Source of the DNA: Muribacter muris
GTDB lineage: Bacteria; Pseudomonadota; Gammaproteobacteria; Enterobacterales; Pasteurellaceae
DNA: 64,000 nt
NCBI RefSeq assembly: GCF_001038205.1
Contig: NZ_JWIZ01000008.1
Coordinates: 18,944-82,943, forward strand
Reading direction: 5' to 3'
Part shown: piece after piece, positions 1-8,019 of the stretch
How positions within the stretch are numbered: position 1 is the first letter of the stretch
Layout of the letters: every line of letters begins with the position of its first letter
The notes under the pieces: model-generated
The model's input: only the letters and a program-made list of their open reading frames with translations
Told to the model about the DNA's origin: nothing
Databases searched by the model: none
Made by a program: the position numbers and the translations under genes

Positions 1-754
1 TGCAGAAGATTTAGGGGCGGATTATATTGCTACCGGTCATTATGTCCGTCGTTCTCCGCACGCTCAACAGCCTCAATTATTACGGGGGCTGGATAGTAAT
101 AAAGATCAAAGTTATTTCCTCTATACGTTGAGCGAACAGCAAGTTGCGCAAAGTTTGTTTCCCGTCGGTGAATTAGAAAAACCGATTGTACGGGCGATTG
201 CCGACGACTTAGGTCTGGCAACGGCGAAGAAAAAGGATTCAACCGGTATCTGCTTTATTGGTGAGCGTAAATTCAAGGATTTCTTAGCCCGCTATTTGCC
301 GGCACAATCCGGCGAGATTAAGACGCTGGACGGTCAGGTTATTGGTCGCCACGACGGTTTGATGTACCATACTCTAGGGCAACGCAAGGGCTTAGGTATT
401 GGCGGGGTCAAAGGGGCGGCAGAAAATGCGTGGTATGTTGTCGAAAAAGATGTGGAAAATAATGTATTGATTGTGGCACAGGGGCAGGATAATTCCGCCC
501 TGCTCTCAAAAGGGCTAATCGCCGCACAATTGCATTGGGTCGATCGCCAACCAATTCGTCAAAATCTGCGCTGTACGGTGAAAACCCGCTATCGCCAAGC
601 GGATATTGTGTGCGAAATCCAACCGATTGATGATGACAGTATTAGGGTTATTTTCGATGAGCCACAAATTGCGGTTACCCCTGGTCAATCTGCTGTTTTC
701 TACCAAGGGGAAGTGTGCCTTGGCGGCGGAGTGATTGAGCAAGCCATAAAATAA
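1..754 (+). CDS. mnmA: tRNA-specific 2-thiouridylase MnmA, C-terminal part
   Basis: Open from the left edge (frame starts at base 2); about 250 codons are present, roughly the last two thirds of a protein that is usually about 370 residues. MnmA thiolates U34 of tRNA-Lys, -Glu and -Gln using ATP and sulfur relayed from IscS. Visible here are the ATGHY loop close to the left edge and the STGICFIGE segment, whose Cys (codon at 251-253) corresponds to the catalytic persulfide cysteine of the family, followed by the C-terminal beta-barrel domain. The TTG at 128 is internal, not the start. The gene ends in a hairpin terminator shared with the opposing afuC. Identification is secure; the N-terminal PP-loop lies outside the window. 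Confidence 0.95.
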   Translation, partial: AEDLGADYIATGHYVRRSPHAQQPQLLRGLDSNKDQSYFLYTLSEQQVAQSLFPVGELEKPIVRAIADDLGLATAKKKDSTGICFIGERKFKDFLARYLPAQSGEIKTLDGQVIGRHDGLMYHTLGQRKGLGIGGVKGAAENAWYVVEKDVENNVLIVAQGQDNSALLSKGLIAAQLHWVDRQPIRQNLRCTVKTRYRQADIVCEIQPIDDDSIRVIFDEPQIAVTPGQSAVFYQGEVCLGGGVIEQAIK

Positions 755-781
755 AAAAATCCCGCATTTGCGGGATTTTTT
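755..781. terminator. Bidirectional terminator between mnmA and afuC
   Basis: A-tract, stem TCCCGCA / TGCGGGA with a two-base loop, then a T-tract. It sits between convergent genes, and the afuC stop codon overlaps its T-tract. It should work in both directions. Confidence 0.9.
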
Positions 782-1793
782 AGTTGAAAAAGATCAGTTC
801 CCGACACTGAAAGCCTACGCTCACGTTAGCGTGTAAGGGGAAATCTGCCATTTGGTAAGCGGTTAGATAGATACCGTTTATTGCAATTTGGTAGCGGTAA
901 TACTGCCCTAAGAACAATTTTTCAGCCACCGTGCCTTGCCCGTTCTCATCTTGTTTAAGCAAGATTTGTTCTGGACGGAGCATCCATTGATACTTGCCCG
1001 GTGCATAGTGCATCTCAGGGAAAAGATGATAGCGACCGATCGGGCTTTGCAGGCTGTGATCGGCATAAATTTCGCAGTCTAAATAGTTTGTTCCGCCTAA
1101 AAAATCGGCAACAAAGCGGTTGATCGGGTTATGATACAAGGCAGTGGGTGTGCCGAGCTGGACGATTTTGCCCCGATCCATTACCGCAATTTTGTCCGCA
1201 AACGCAAAGGCTTCCTCTTTACTGTGCGTAACGAAAATTGCCGGCACATTTTGGCTTTTCAAGATCTGTTTGATTTCTTGGATCATCGCATAGCGGGTTT
1301 GGCTGTCGATATTCGAAAACGGCTCGTCCAGCAGCAGTAATTCCGGTTTACAGGCTAAGGCTCTAGCGATTGCCACCCGCTGCTGCTGCCCACCGGAAAG
1401 TTCGTGGGGGAAGCGTTTTTCAAAGCCGGCTAATTTTACGACATTGAGCATTTTGCTCATTATCGCCTGACGCTCGGTTTTGTCCAGCTTGGTTAAGCCG
1501 AATTGTATATTATCCGCCACATTCAAGTGCGGAAAGAGCGCATAATCCTGAAAAATCAGCCCGATTTTGCGATCTTCCACACGGCAGCAGTGAACGGCTT
1601 TTCCTGCCAACGTTACGGTGCCGCTGCTGGTTGGCAGTAAGCCGGCAATCGCTTTAAGTAGCGTGGTTTTACCGCAGCCGCTTGCTCCCAGCAAACAGAC
1701 AATTTCGTTTTCACCCACTTCTAAATCCAATGATTGTAAAATGTGATTTTGCCCGAATTGGCAACTTAAATTTTGAATTGCTAATAATGTCAT
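780..1793 (-). CDS. afuC: Ferric iron ABC transporter, ATP-binding protein AfuC/FbpC
   Basis: 337-residue ABC ATPase that powers ferric-iron import across the inner membrane. Walker A GASGCGKTT is at residues 36-44, the LSGGQ signature at 132-136, Walker B LLLLDEP at about 152-158, and a switch His follows in FVTHS. The last 100 residues look like the TOBE-type regulatory domain usual in FbpC/AfuC. It is the last gene of afuA-afuB-afuC, one base after the afuB stop, so translational coupling is likely. The family also includes putrescine and sulfate ATPases, but the FbpA-type binding protein and fused permease next door fix the iron assignment. Confidence 0.92.
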   Translation of the reverse strand: MTLLAIQNLSCQFGQNHILQSLDLEVGENEIVCLLGASGCGKTTLLKAIAGLLPTSSGTVTLAGKAVHCCRVEDRKIGLIFQDYALFPHLNVADNIQFGLTKLDKTERQAIMSKMLNVVKLAGFEKRFPHELSGGQQQRVAIARALACKPELLLLDEPFSNIDSQTRYAMIQEIKQILKSQNVPAIFVTHSKEEAFAFADKIAVMDRGKIVQLGTPTALYHNPINRFVADFLGGTNYLDCEIYADHSLQSPIGRYHLFPEMHYAPGKYQWMLRPEQILLKQDENGQGTVAEKLFLGQYYRYQIAINGIYLTAYQMADFPLHANVSVGFQCRELIFFN

Positions 1794-1794
1794 T

Positions 1795-3447
1795 CTAACG
1801 CCCTTTTTGTGATTGGGAGATCAGGGAACGTGTCAGCCAAATGACCGGAATCAGCCCGACCAACACCAGCACAATGGCAGGCAGGGCGGCACGTTCTAAT
1901 TGTTCATCGGAAGTAAAGGTAAAAACGTAAGTAGCGAGAGTATCGAAATTGAAAGGGCGTAGCAATAGTGAAGCATTCAGCTCTTTCATACTCTCAATAA
2001 ATACCATCAAGGTTGCGGTAATTAACCCCTTATAAATCAATGGGATATGTATCCGCTTAAACATCGGTAAGCCGCTTTGCCCCATTGTTTGACTTGCCAT
2101 ATCCAACGAAGGCGAAACACGCCCCAAGCACGCATCAAGACTGCCGATCGCCATTGCCAAAAAGCGAATCGTATAAGCCAGCACTAAGGCGAACAGTGAG
2201 CCGGAAAAAATCAGCCCTACCGGCGATAATCCCATTGATTTTAGCAAACTGTGTAACTGGTGATCGGCGAAGGTGAGCGGTGAGAGTAAGCCGATTGCCA
2301 GTACCGTGCCGGGAATGGCGTAGCCAAAACTGGACAGCCCCAACGACAAGCGGGTGGTTCGGGCAAAAAATTTGCTCTCTTTTGAAAGGCGGTGCGCTAA
2401 ATGGAGCAATAACGCAACCGAAACCGTGCAAATCGCTGCAATTGCAGACACTTTGAGGCTATTTAACGCAAATTTGACGAAATCTAAGTTCCACGATTGT
2501 TCGAAATAGTGAAAAGACCAAAAAATCAACCGTCCGAACGGAATAAAAAATGCCAGACCTAGAAGCCCCCAGCACCACGCCAGTGCCAAGACAGTTTGCC
2601 AGCGGGATAAGGTTTTAAAGGCGGTTTTTTTCTCATAGCCCCGCTGATAATTTTTTTGTTGGCGGCGGCTGTATTGTTCCAAACAGATAAACAGGAAAAT
2701 CATCAGCAGCATAAAAATCGCAATGCGGCTTGCTGTGCCTAAATCGTGAAAACTCAACCACGAGTCGTAAATCGCTGTGGTTAATGTCGGCACGGCGAAA
2801 TAGGCGACCGTGCCGAAATCGCCTAAGGTTTCCATTGCAACTAAAGCGATGCCCACGGCGATTGCCGGTCTGATCATCGAAAAGGTAATACGGCGGAAAA
2901 TTTGGCTCGGCGAAGCGCCCATTATTTTGGCACTGTGGAGTAAATTTTCCGATTGCTCCAAAAATGCCACTCTTACCAGCAGGAAAATATAGGGGTAAAG
3001 TACCAATGCCAGCACAAAGCACGCACCGTACAGGGTGCGGATTTGGGGAAACCAATAGTCGCTTGGGCGTTGCCAGCCAAAAATTTCCCGTAGTAATCCC
3101 TGAAATGCACCGGAATAATCAAGCAGATCCGTATAAAGATAGGCAATCAGGTAAGCGGGCATTGCCAGCGGTAGGCACAATAGCCATTGTAGTGAGCGTT
3201 GCCCCCAAAATTGATAATTAGCCACCAACCACGCAGACGGCAGCGCAAACAGCAATGCCAGCCCGACCGTGCCAATCACCAATAATGCCGAGTTGATCAC
3301 ATAGCTGCCCAACATTGTTTGCCATAAATGGCGGAGGTTATCCATTTCACCGCTGAGGGCGTGATAGCCGATCGCCAGTAACGGCAATAAAATAAACAGG
3401 GCGGTTAGAATTGCCGAGAATTTCCAAGGGAGGTAACGGAGGTTCAT
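1795..3447 (-). CDS. afuB: Ferric iron ABC transporter permease AfuB/FbpB
   Basis: 550-residue inner-membrane permease with about twelve hydrophobic segments. Two homologous halves each carry a BPD_transp_1-type domain, the fused double permease arrangement of FbpB/HitB/AfuB. EAA-loop-like cytoplasmic segments occur near residues 175-195 (AKIMGASPSQIFRRI) and 450-470 (ASQTMGQSGLPMFKRI), where the ATPase would dock. It is transcribed after afuA across a 120-base gap that holds a strong hairpin and is followed immediately by afuC. The role is to take Fe3+ from the periplasmic protein AfuA. Confidence 0.92.
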   Translation of the reverse strand: MNLRYLPWKFSAILTALFILLPLLAIGYHALSGEMDNLRHLWQTMLGSYVINSALLVIGTVGLALLFALPSAWLVANYQFWGQRSLQWLLCLPLAMPAYLIAYLYTDLLDYSGAFQGLLREIFGWQRPSDYWFPQIRTLYGACFVLALVLYPYIFLLVRVAFLEQSENLLHSAKIMGASPSQIFRRITFSMIRPAIAVGIALVAMETLGDFGTVAYFAVPTLTTAIYDSWLSFHDLGTASRIAIFMLLMIFLFICLEQYSRRQQKNYQRGYEKKTAFKTLSRWQTVLALAWCWGLLGLAFFIPFGRLIFWSFHYFEQSWNLDFVKFALNSLKVSAIAAICTVSVALLLHLAHRLSKESKFFARTTRLSLGLSSFGYAIPGTVLAIGLLSPLTFADHQLHSLLKSMGLSPVGLIFSGSLFALVLAYTIRFLAMAIGSLDACLGRVSPSLDMASQTMGQSGLPMFKRIHIPLIYKGLITATLMVFIESMKELNASLLLRPFNFDTLATYVFTFTSDEQLERAALPAIVLVLVGLIPVIWLTRSLISQSQKGR

Positions 3448-3491
3448 TTTTCTGTGAATGATAAATTAAGGGGCTTATTTTAAATGCCAAA

Positions 3492-3541
3492 ACGAGCTTT
3501 AACAAATTTTAGTGAAGATCTCACCGCTTGTTAAAGCTCGT
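3492..3541 (-). terminator. Hairpin between afuA and afuB (probable attenuator)
   Basis: A perfect 14-base inverted repeat: ACGAGCTTTAACAA at 3492-3505 and its complement at 3528-3541, with a 22-base loop. The right arm contains the uptake-signal core (ACCGCTTGT on this strand). Lying just after afuA and before afuB, it could stop part of the transcription or protect the 3' end of the afuA message, so that binding protein exceeds permease. There is no clean T-tract, so partial termination or RNA stabilisation is the inference. Confidence 0.6.
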
Positions 3542-3567
3542 CAATCAATTAAAACGCACTTTAATGA

Positions 3568-4584
3568 TTAAAATTCATCAAATTTGACTTCATCAACCAA
3601 TTTTAATGCTTTTTCATAGTTTTTAGCGATTGTTTCAAGTTTAAGGGTATCCGCTGTGAACGAACCCCAACCTTTGACTAAATCGGACGGTTCAACGCCG
3701 GCTTTAACCGGATATTCGTGGTTTAATGTCGCATATAATTTTTGCGCATTTTCACCGCTTAAATACTCGACTAATTTTACCGCATTGGCCTTGTTCGGTG
3801 CATATTTTGCTAATGCCACGCCGCTGATATTAACGTGTGTGCCGTATTTGCCTGCCGGGAAGTTAATCACCGCTGCTTCCGCCCACGATCTTTGTTTTTC
3901 GTCATCAAGCATCTTACCGTAGTAGTAGCTGTTGCCTAAAGAGTAGTCGCAGATACCTTCTTTGATCGCTTTGACTTGATCACGGTCGCCGCCTTGCGGT
4001 TTGCGTGCAAGATTTGCTTTTAAGCCTTCTAGGAACGCTTTCGTTTTCGCTTCGCCGTAATGTTCAATCATTGAAGCAAATAATGATACGTTGTAAGCGC
4101 TTTTACCTGAACGTACGCAGACTTTGCCTTTGTATTCCGGTTTGGCTAAATCAAGGTAGCCGAAATCCGCCGGCAGTTTACCGACACGATCTTTGGAAGA
4201 GTAGATCACACGCGCCCGTGTGGTTAAACCGTACCATTTACCTTCGGAATCACGGAACTGCGCCGGAATATTCTCTTGTAATGTTTTGGTGCTAAACGGT
4301 TGGGCTAAGCCTTCATTGACAATTTGCATCACACGGGAAATATCCACCGTTAATAGCACGTCCGCCGGGCTTAGCTCGCCTTCTTGCTTCACACGCTCAA
4401 CCAAACCTTTATCGGCAAAGATCACATTCACCTTAATCCCGCTCTCTTTTTCAAATTCTTTCAGCATCGGCTCAATTAAATAAGGCTGACGGTAAGAATA
4501 GACATTCACTTCGTTAGCGGCAAAGGCGGAAGTGGACGCTAAAGCAGACAGGGATAACGCAAGGGTTGAAAGGGATTTTTTCAT
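3568..4584 (-). CDS. afuA: Periplasmic ferric iron-binding protein AfuA/FbpA
   Basis: 338 residues with a clear Sec signal peptide (cleavage near residue 22, after SAFA). It is a cluster D solute-binding protein of the bacterial transferrin (FbpA/HitA/FutA) type. A run of three tyrosines at 220-222 (GNSYYYG) matches the adjacent tyrosines that ligate Fe3+ in this family. Length and order (A-B-C) are standard for Pasteurellaceae. A Fur-box-like palindrome lies about 75-90 bases upstream of the start and AGGA stands before the ATG. It delivers iron to AfuBC and presumably acts after an outer-membrane receptor encoded elsewhere. Confidence 0.93.
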   Translation of the reverse strand: MKKSLSTLALSLSALASTSAFAANEVNVYSYRQPYLIEPMLKEFEKESGIKVNVIFADKGLVERVKQEGELSPADVLLTVDISRVMQIVNEGLAQPFSTKTLQENIPAQFRDSEGKWYGLTTRARVIYSSKDRVGKLPADFGYLDLAKPEYKGKVCVRSGKSAYNVSLFASMIEHYGEAKTKAFLEGLKANLARKPQGGDRDQVKAIKEGICDYSLGNSYYYGKMLDDEKQRSWAEAAVINFPAGKYGTHVNISGVALAKYAPNKANAVKLVEYLSGENAQKLYATLNHEYPVKAGVEPSDLVKGWGSFTADTLKLETIAKNYEKALKLVDEVKFDEF

Positions 4585-4656
4585 TGGTTTTCCTCCATAG
4601 GGCTTTATTATGTCGATAAAAACGGCAAAATTCTAAAAGGTTCGTAAAATGCTGTC

Positions 4657-4675
4657 AATAAGAATTATTCTTATT
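4657..4675 (-). promoter_or_regulatory. Fur box candidate upstream of afuA
   Basis: The 19-base near-perfect palindrome AATAAGAATTATTCTTATT resembles the Fur 19-mer (GATAATGATAATCATTATC type), with A/T half-sites around a central base. Its position 73-91 bases before the afuA start fits iron repression of afuABC. Seen by eye only. Confidence 0.65.
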
Positions 4676-4770
4676 CGTGCAAGGCTTACAAATTGTTGCA
4701 ATTAGCCAAACCGTTTTTGCCTATTTTTCACCTTATCTGACCGTTTGTTGCCGATTTTTCCCGTATTATG

Positions 4771-4931
4771 TAGCAAATGCACAAAAATAGACATTTTAAC
4801 AGAATGTAGGGACACACTGCGTGTGTCCTTTTATAAAAATCAAATTATTTCAATAGGTTAAAATCCGGACACACTCAGTGTGTCCCTACAAGCGAATGAA
4901 AAACAACTTTGTGCAACTGCTAATAATATTG
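4771..4931 (+). repeat. MITE-like inverted-repeat element, copy 1
   Basis: A non-coding element of about 152-160 bases between afuA and hutC. Ends are TAGCAAATGCACA and TGTGCAACTGCTA, which are inverted repeats of each other at 11 of 13 positions. Inside are two short perfect hairpins, GGACACAC-TGC-GTGTGTCC and GGACACACT-C-AGTGTGTCC, which can also pair with each other over a distance. Copy 2 lies at 57349-57513 in the opposite orientation and differs at about six positions. Flanking TATTAT/ATAATA may extend the terminal repeats. No open reading frame is present, so any transposase must act from elsewhere. Outer limits are approximate. Confidence 0.75.
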
Positions 4932-4987
4932 GATTTTTCTCGAAAGGCGGTTGCACCTAAGCTGAAAAAGCCGATAATAGCCTTTTT

Positions 4988-5755
4988 ATGATTGAGATTT
5001 CCGGCACAATGCACACAACGGCTTCCGGCAATAAGCCTTTACCGGTTTATTTGCAGATTAAAAACACGATTTTATCCCGCATTCACAAGGGGCGTTGGAA
5101 AGCGGGTAGCACCATTCCAACAGAAATGGCGTTAAGCCAAGAATTTGGCGTGTCTCGAATGACGGTCAATCGTGCGCTTAAAGAGCTGACGGCGGAGCGG
5201 GTGTTGGTACGTCGTCAGGGGTCGGGAACAATGGTCGCCCAACAGCAGTTCAACCATACGTTTATTGAAGTGCGTAACATTGCCAAAGATATTAAACAGG
5301 CAAAGCGGCAATACCGTGCCGAAGTTTTGGCACTTACCAGTCAGCTCTTTAATGCCCTGCCGCCTGCGGTAAAAACCGCTTTTCTGAACAGTGAAAAGCC
5401 AAATATGCCGGAAAACACGCCGATATTCTCCGTTGAGATTGTGCATTACGCAGATAATGAGCCGTTACAATATGAAGAGCGCTGGGTGGATAGCCGCTTT
5501 GTCCCTGCATTTTTAGAGCAGGATTTCAGTGTGGTGAATACCAGCGACTATTTAATTGCCCTTGTGCCGCTTGAAAGCGGGCAATACGCCATTAGTGCCG
5601 TTTTAGCTACCGACAATGTCGCTGCCGCCTTAAATTTATCAAGACCTTCAGCAGTGCTACGTTTGAGCCGTAGCACTTGCTCACAAGGGCAGGTGGTAAC
5701 TTATGTCAATATGTGGCACGCCGGCGAACGTTTCCAATTCAGCGGTCAGCTTTGA
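4988..5755 (+). CDS. hutC: Histidine utilisation repressor HutC (GntR/HutC family)
   Basis: 255 residues. An N-terminal winged-helix GntR domain (about residues 20-90; PTEMALSQEFGVSRMTVNRA) is followed by a UTRA ligand-binding domain of the HutC type. Family members repress hut genes and are released by urocanate. It converges on hutI, and the two coding regions overlap by ten bases. The start is uncertain: ATG at 4988 or ATG at 5009 (MHTTASG); neither has a good ribosome site and the GntR domain is complete from both. A matching palindromic operator lies before hutU at the far end of the cluster. Its own upstream region carries repeat copy 1. Confidence 0.9.
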   Translation: MIEISGTMHTTASGNKPLPVYLQIKNTILSRIHKGRWKAGSTIPTEMALSQEFGVSRMTVNRALKELTAERVLVRRQGSGTMVAQQQFNHTFIEVRNIAKDIKQAKRQYRAEVLALTSQLFNALPPAVKTAFLNSEKPNMPENTPIFSVEIVHYADNEPLQYEERWVDSRFVPAFLEQDFSVVNTSDYLIALVPLESGQYAISAVLATDNVAAALNLSRPSAVLRLSRSTCSQGQVVTYVNMWHAGERFQFSGQL

Positions 5756-6999
5756 GGCTGAAATGCCACGGCTTTGCCGCCGATATAAAGGGCTGCCAAC
5801 CGATTTTGCCCGATGAGGTAACTCAAATCGGCGGGGCGATCAATATCCCACAAGCAGATATCCGCATCATAACCGACGGCTAATTTCCCTTTGTGATGTT
5901 GTATGCCCAATGCGCAAGCGGCGTGGTAAGTCGTGCCGGCTAGGGCTTCCTCCGGTGTGAGCCTAAATAAAGTACACGCCATATTCATCGCCAGTAGCAA
6001 TGAAGTAGAGGGCGAAGTGCCGGGGTTGCAATCGGTCGAAACCGCCATTTTCAGCCCGGCTTGCCGCATTGCCGTAATCGGTGGGTGTTGTGTTTCCCTT
6101 AACAGATAAAAAGCAGTGGGTAAAAGCACGCCGACCGTTCCCGCTTGTGTCATTTTTGCAATGCTTTCTTCGCTTAAATATTCGATATGGTCGGCGGATA
6201 AGCCGCCAAATTCTGCGACTAACCCGCCACCGCCGGAGTCGGAAAGCTGCTCGGCGTGTAATTTAACCGGCAGTCCAAGCTGCTTGGCTTGCTCAAACAG
6301 GCGTTTGACTTGCGCAGGGGTAAACGCAATATGTTCACAAAAGGCATCAACGGCATCGATCAGCCCTTCTTGAGCTAAGATCACCAGCCACTCGCAAACT
6401 TGCTCGATATACGCAGCTTCTCGCCCTTGATACTCTTGCGGGGTGGCGTGTGCTGCTAAATAAGTGGTTTTTACCATGATGCCGTACTTATCGGCTAAAT
6501 GGCGAGCGACTTTCAGCATTTTCCGCTCCGTTGCCAAATCCAGTCCATAGCCCGATTTGATTTCTACCGTTGCCACCCCCTGCGCCATCAAGTCTCGAAG
6601 CCGTTTTTCTGCCGATTGGCATAATGTGTCAAAACTTGCCTGACGGGTGGCATTGACTGTTGCCAGAATACCGCCGCCCTGTTTAGCAATCGCTTCGTAG
6701 CTTGTGCCGTTCAGCCGTGCTTCAAATTCATTACTGCGATTGCCGGCATACACAAGGTGGGTATGGCAATCAATCAAAGCAGGGGTAAGCCATTTTCCTT
6801 TCGCATTCCATACCTGCTCCGCTTTAATCGGCGGCAGATCTTGCATTTTGCCCAGCCAAATAATTTTACCTTGTGAAATGGCTAATGCACCGTCTGTTAC
6901 TTGCCCGTAAGGTTCACTATCCTTTCGGTATAAATCAAAACCAAATGCTTCATTCATTGTGGCAAGATGTGTATGAGTAATTAAAAGCTCTGCGTGCAT
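5746..6999 (-). CDS. hutI: Imidazolonepropionase HutI
   Basis: 417 residues, full length for the family. It hydrolyses 4-imidazolone-5-propionate to N-formimidoyl-L-glutamate, the third step of histidine breakdown. It is an amidohydrolase-fold metal enzyme: the HTH pair in DCHTHLVYAG (His79, His81), KLHAEQ, ADHIEYLS and the late STDCNPGTS aspartate are the expected metal-site motifs. It is the last gene of the minus-strand hut operon, three bases after hutG, and its end overlaps the end of hutC. Confidence 0.95.
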   Translation of the reverse strand: MHAELLITHTHLATMNEAFGFDLYRKDSEPYGQVTDGALAISQGKIIWLGKMQDLPPIKAEQVWNAKGKWLTPALIDCHTHLVYAGNRSNEFEARLNGTSYEAIAKQGGGILATVNATRQASFDTLCQSAEKRLRDLMAQGVATVEIKSGYGLDLATERKMLKVARHLADKYGIMVKTTYLAAHATPQEYQGREAAYIEQVCEWLVILAQEGLIDAVDAFCEHIAFTPAQVKRLFEQAKQLGLPVKLHAEQLSDSGGGGLVAEFGGLSADHIEYLSEESIAKMTQAGTVGVLLPTAFYLLRETQHPPITAMRQAGLKMAVSTDCNPGTSPSTSLLLAMNMACTLFRLTPEEALAGTTYHAACALGIQHHKGKLAVGYDADICLWDIDRPADLSYLIGQNRLAALYIGGKAVAFQPQS

Positions 7000-7002
7000 T
7001 TG

Positions 7003-8010
7003 CTATTCTCCGTTTAATAATTGCTGTTCTAAGATTAAGGCGAGCAGCCTTGCCGCCACTTTTGCGCCACGCCCGTCAATATCGTAGTGTGGGTTATATT
7101 CGGCAATGTCGATTACGCTGACTTTACCGCTTTGGATAATGGTTGAAATACAGCGTTCGGCAAAATCTAACGGCAGCCCTTTAGCCGCCACGGCACTCAC
7201 TGCCGGCATTGTGCCTGCGTTCAAGCAATCCAGATCAATGGTGAGGTAGAGACGATCAAGCGGTGCGATAAAGGCTAAAATTTGCGATTCAATGGCTTGC
7301 CAAGTGAGACGGTAGCAATCGTTATCAGAGAGCATTTTCACTTTCAGTGCTTTTGCCCGCTCAAACAGTGCCGCTGTATTAGCAAATTCACTCACGCCAA
7401 TGCAAAAATAGGGCAAGATCTGACTGCTTGCAGCAAGGTATTCGGCAATTTGGCGAAATGGCGTGCCGGAAGTCGCGTATTGATCCTGCCGAAGATCGAG
7501 GTGGGCATCAAGGTTGATCACGCCGATGTTCAGCGCAAAATGCTGTGCGGACAACCCTTGATGCAGCCCTAAAAAGCTCCCCCACGCTATTTCGTGCCCG
7601 CCGCCAATCCCGATGGCAAGCCGATTTTGCATCACAATAGCAGCAATGCTATCAGCGTATTGGTGCTGCGCTTGCTCTAATAGTTCAGGGATAATGCGAT
7701 CCTCATCTTGACAGTGGATTTCCCCCGCATCGCCCACTAAAGCGGAGAGTTGCTCGGCATATCGTTGCTGTAACGCCCAACTGATAGGCAATTTGGCGAG
7801 GGCTGATTTAATAATGCGTGGGGCATATTTCGCCCCGATCCGCCCTTGATTGCGGTTTACCCCCTGATCGCAGGCAAAACCGAGCAAAGCGATAGGTTGC
7901 TGCTCAAAAGCGTGGATATGTTGATACCAATACTGTGCCAGCGTATTTTCATAGGGTTCTTGGCGACCGGTATAGACAGCCTGCTCGAAAGCAGTGTATT
8001 TCACAGACAT
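7003..8010 (-). CDS. hutG: Formimidoylglutamase HutG
   Basis: 335 residues of the arginase/ureohydrolase superfamily. It splits N-formimidoyl-glutamate into glutamate and formamide. The di-metal motifs are visible in order: GGGHEIAWG (GGDHS equivalent), NLDAHLDLR (DAHxD) and TIDLDCLN. The first motif has GGGHE rather than GGDHS, as is common in HutG proteins. It lies between the membrane protein gene (nine bases upstream) and hutI (three bases downstream), clearly one transcript. The sister enzyme agmatinase is excluded by context. Confidence 0.93.
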   Translation of the reverse strand: MSVKYTAFEQAVYTGRQEPYENTLAQYWYQHIHAFEQQPIALLGFACDQGVNRNQGRIGAKYAPRIIKSALAKLPISWALQQRYAEQLSALVGDAGEIHCQDEDRIIPELLEQAQHQYADSIAAIVMQNRLAIGIGGGHEIAWGSFLGLHQGLSAQHFALNIGVINLDAHLDLRQDQYATSGTPFRQIAEYLAASSQILPYFCIGVSEFANTAALFERAKALKVKMLSDNDCYRLTWQAIESQILAFIAPLDRLYLTIDLDCLNAGTMPAVSAVAAKGLPLDFAERCISTIIQSGKVSVIDIAEYNPHYDIDGRGAKVAARLLALILEQQLLNGE

Positions 8011-8019
8011 ATTTCCCCC

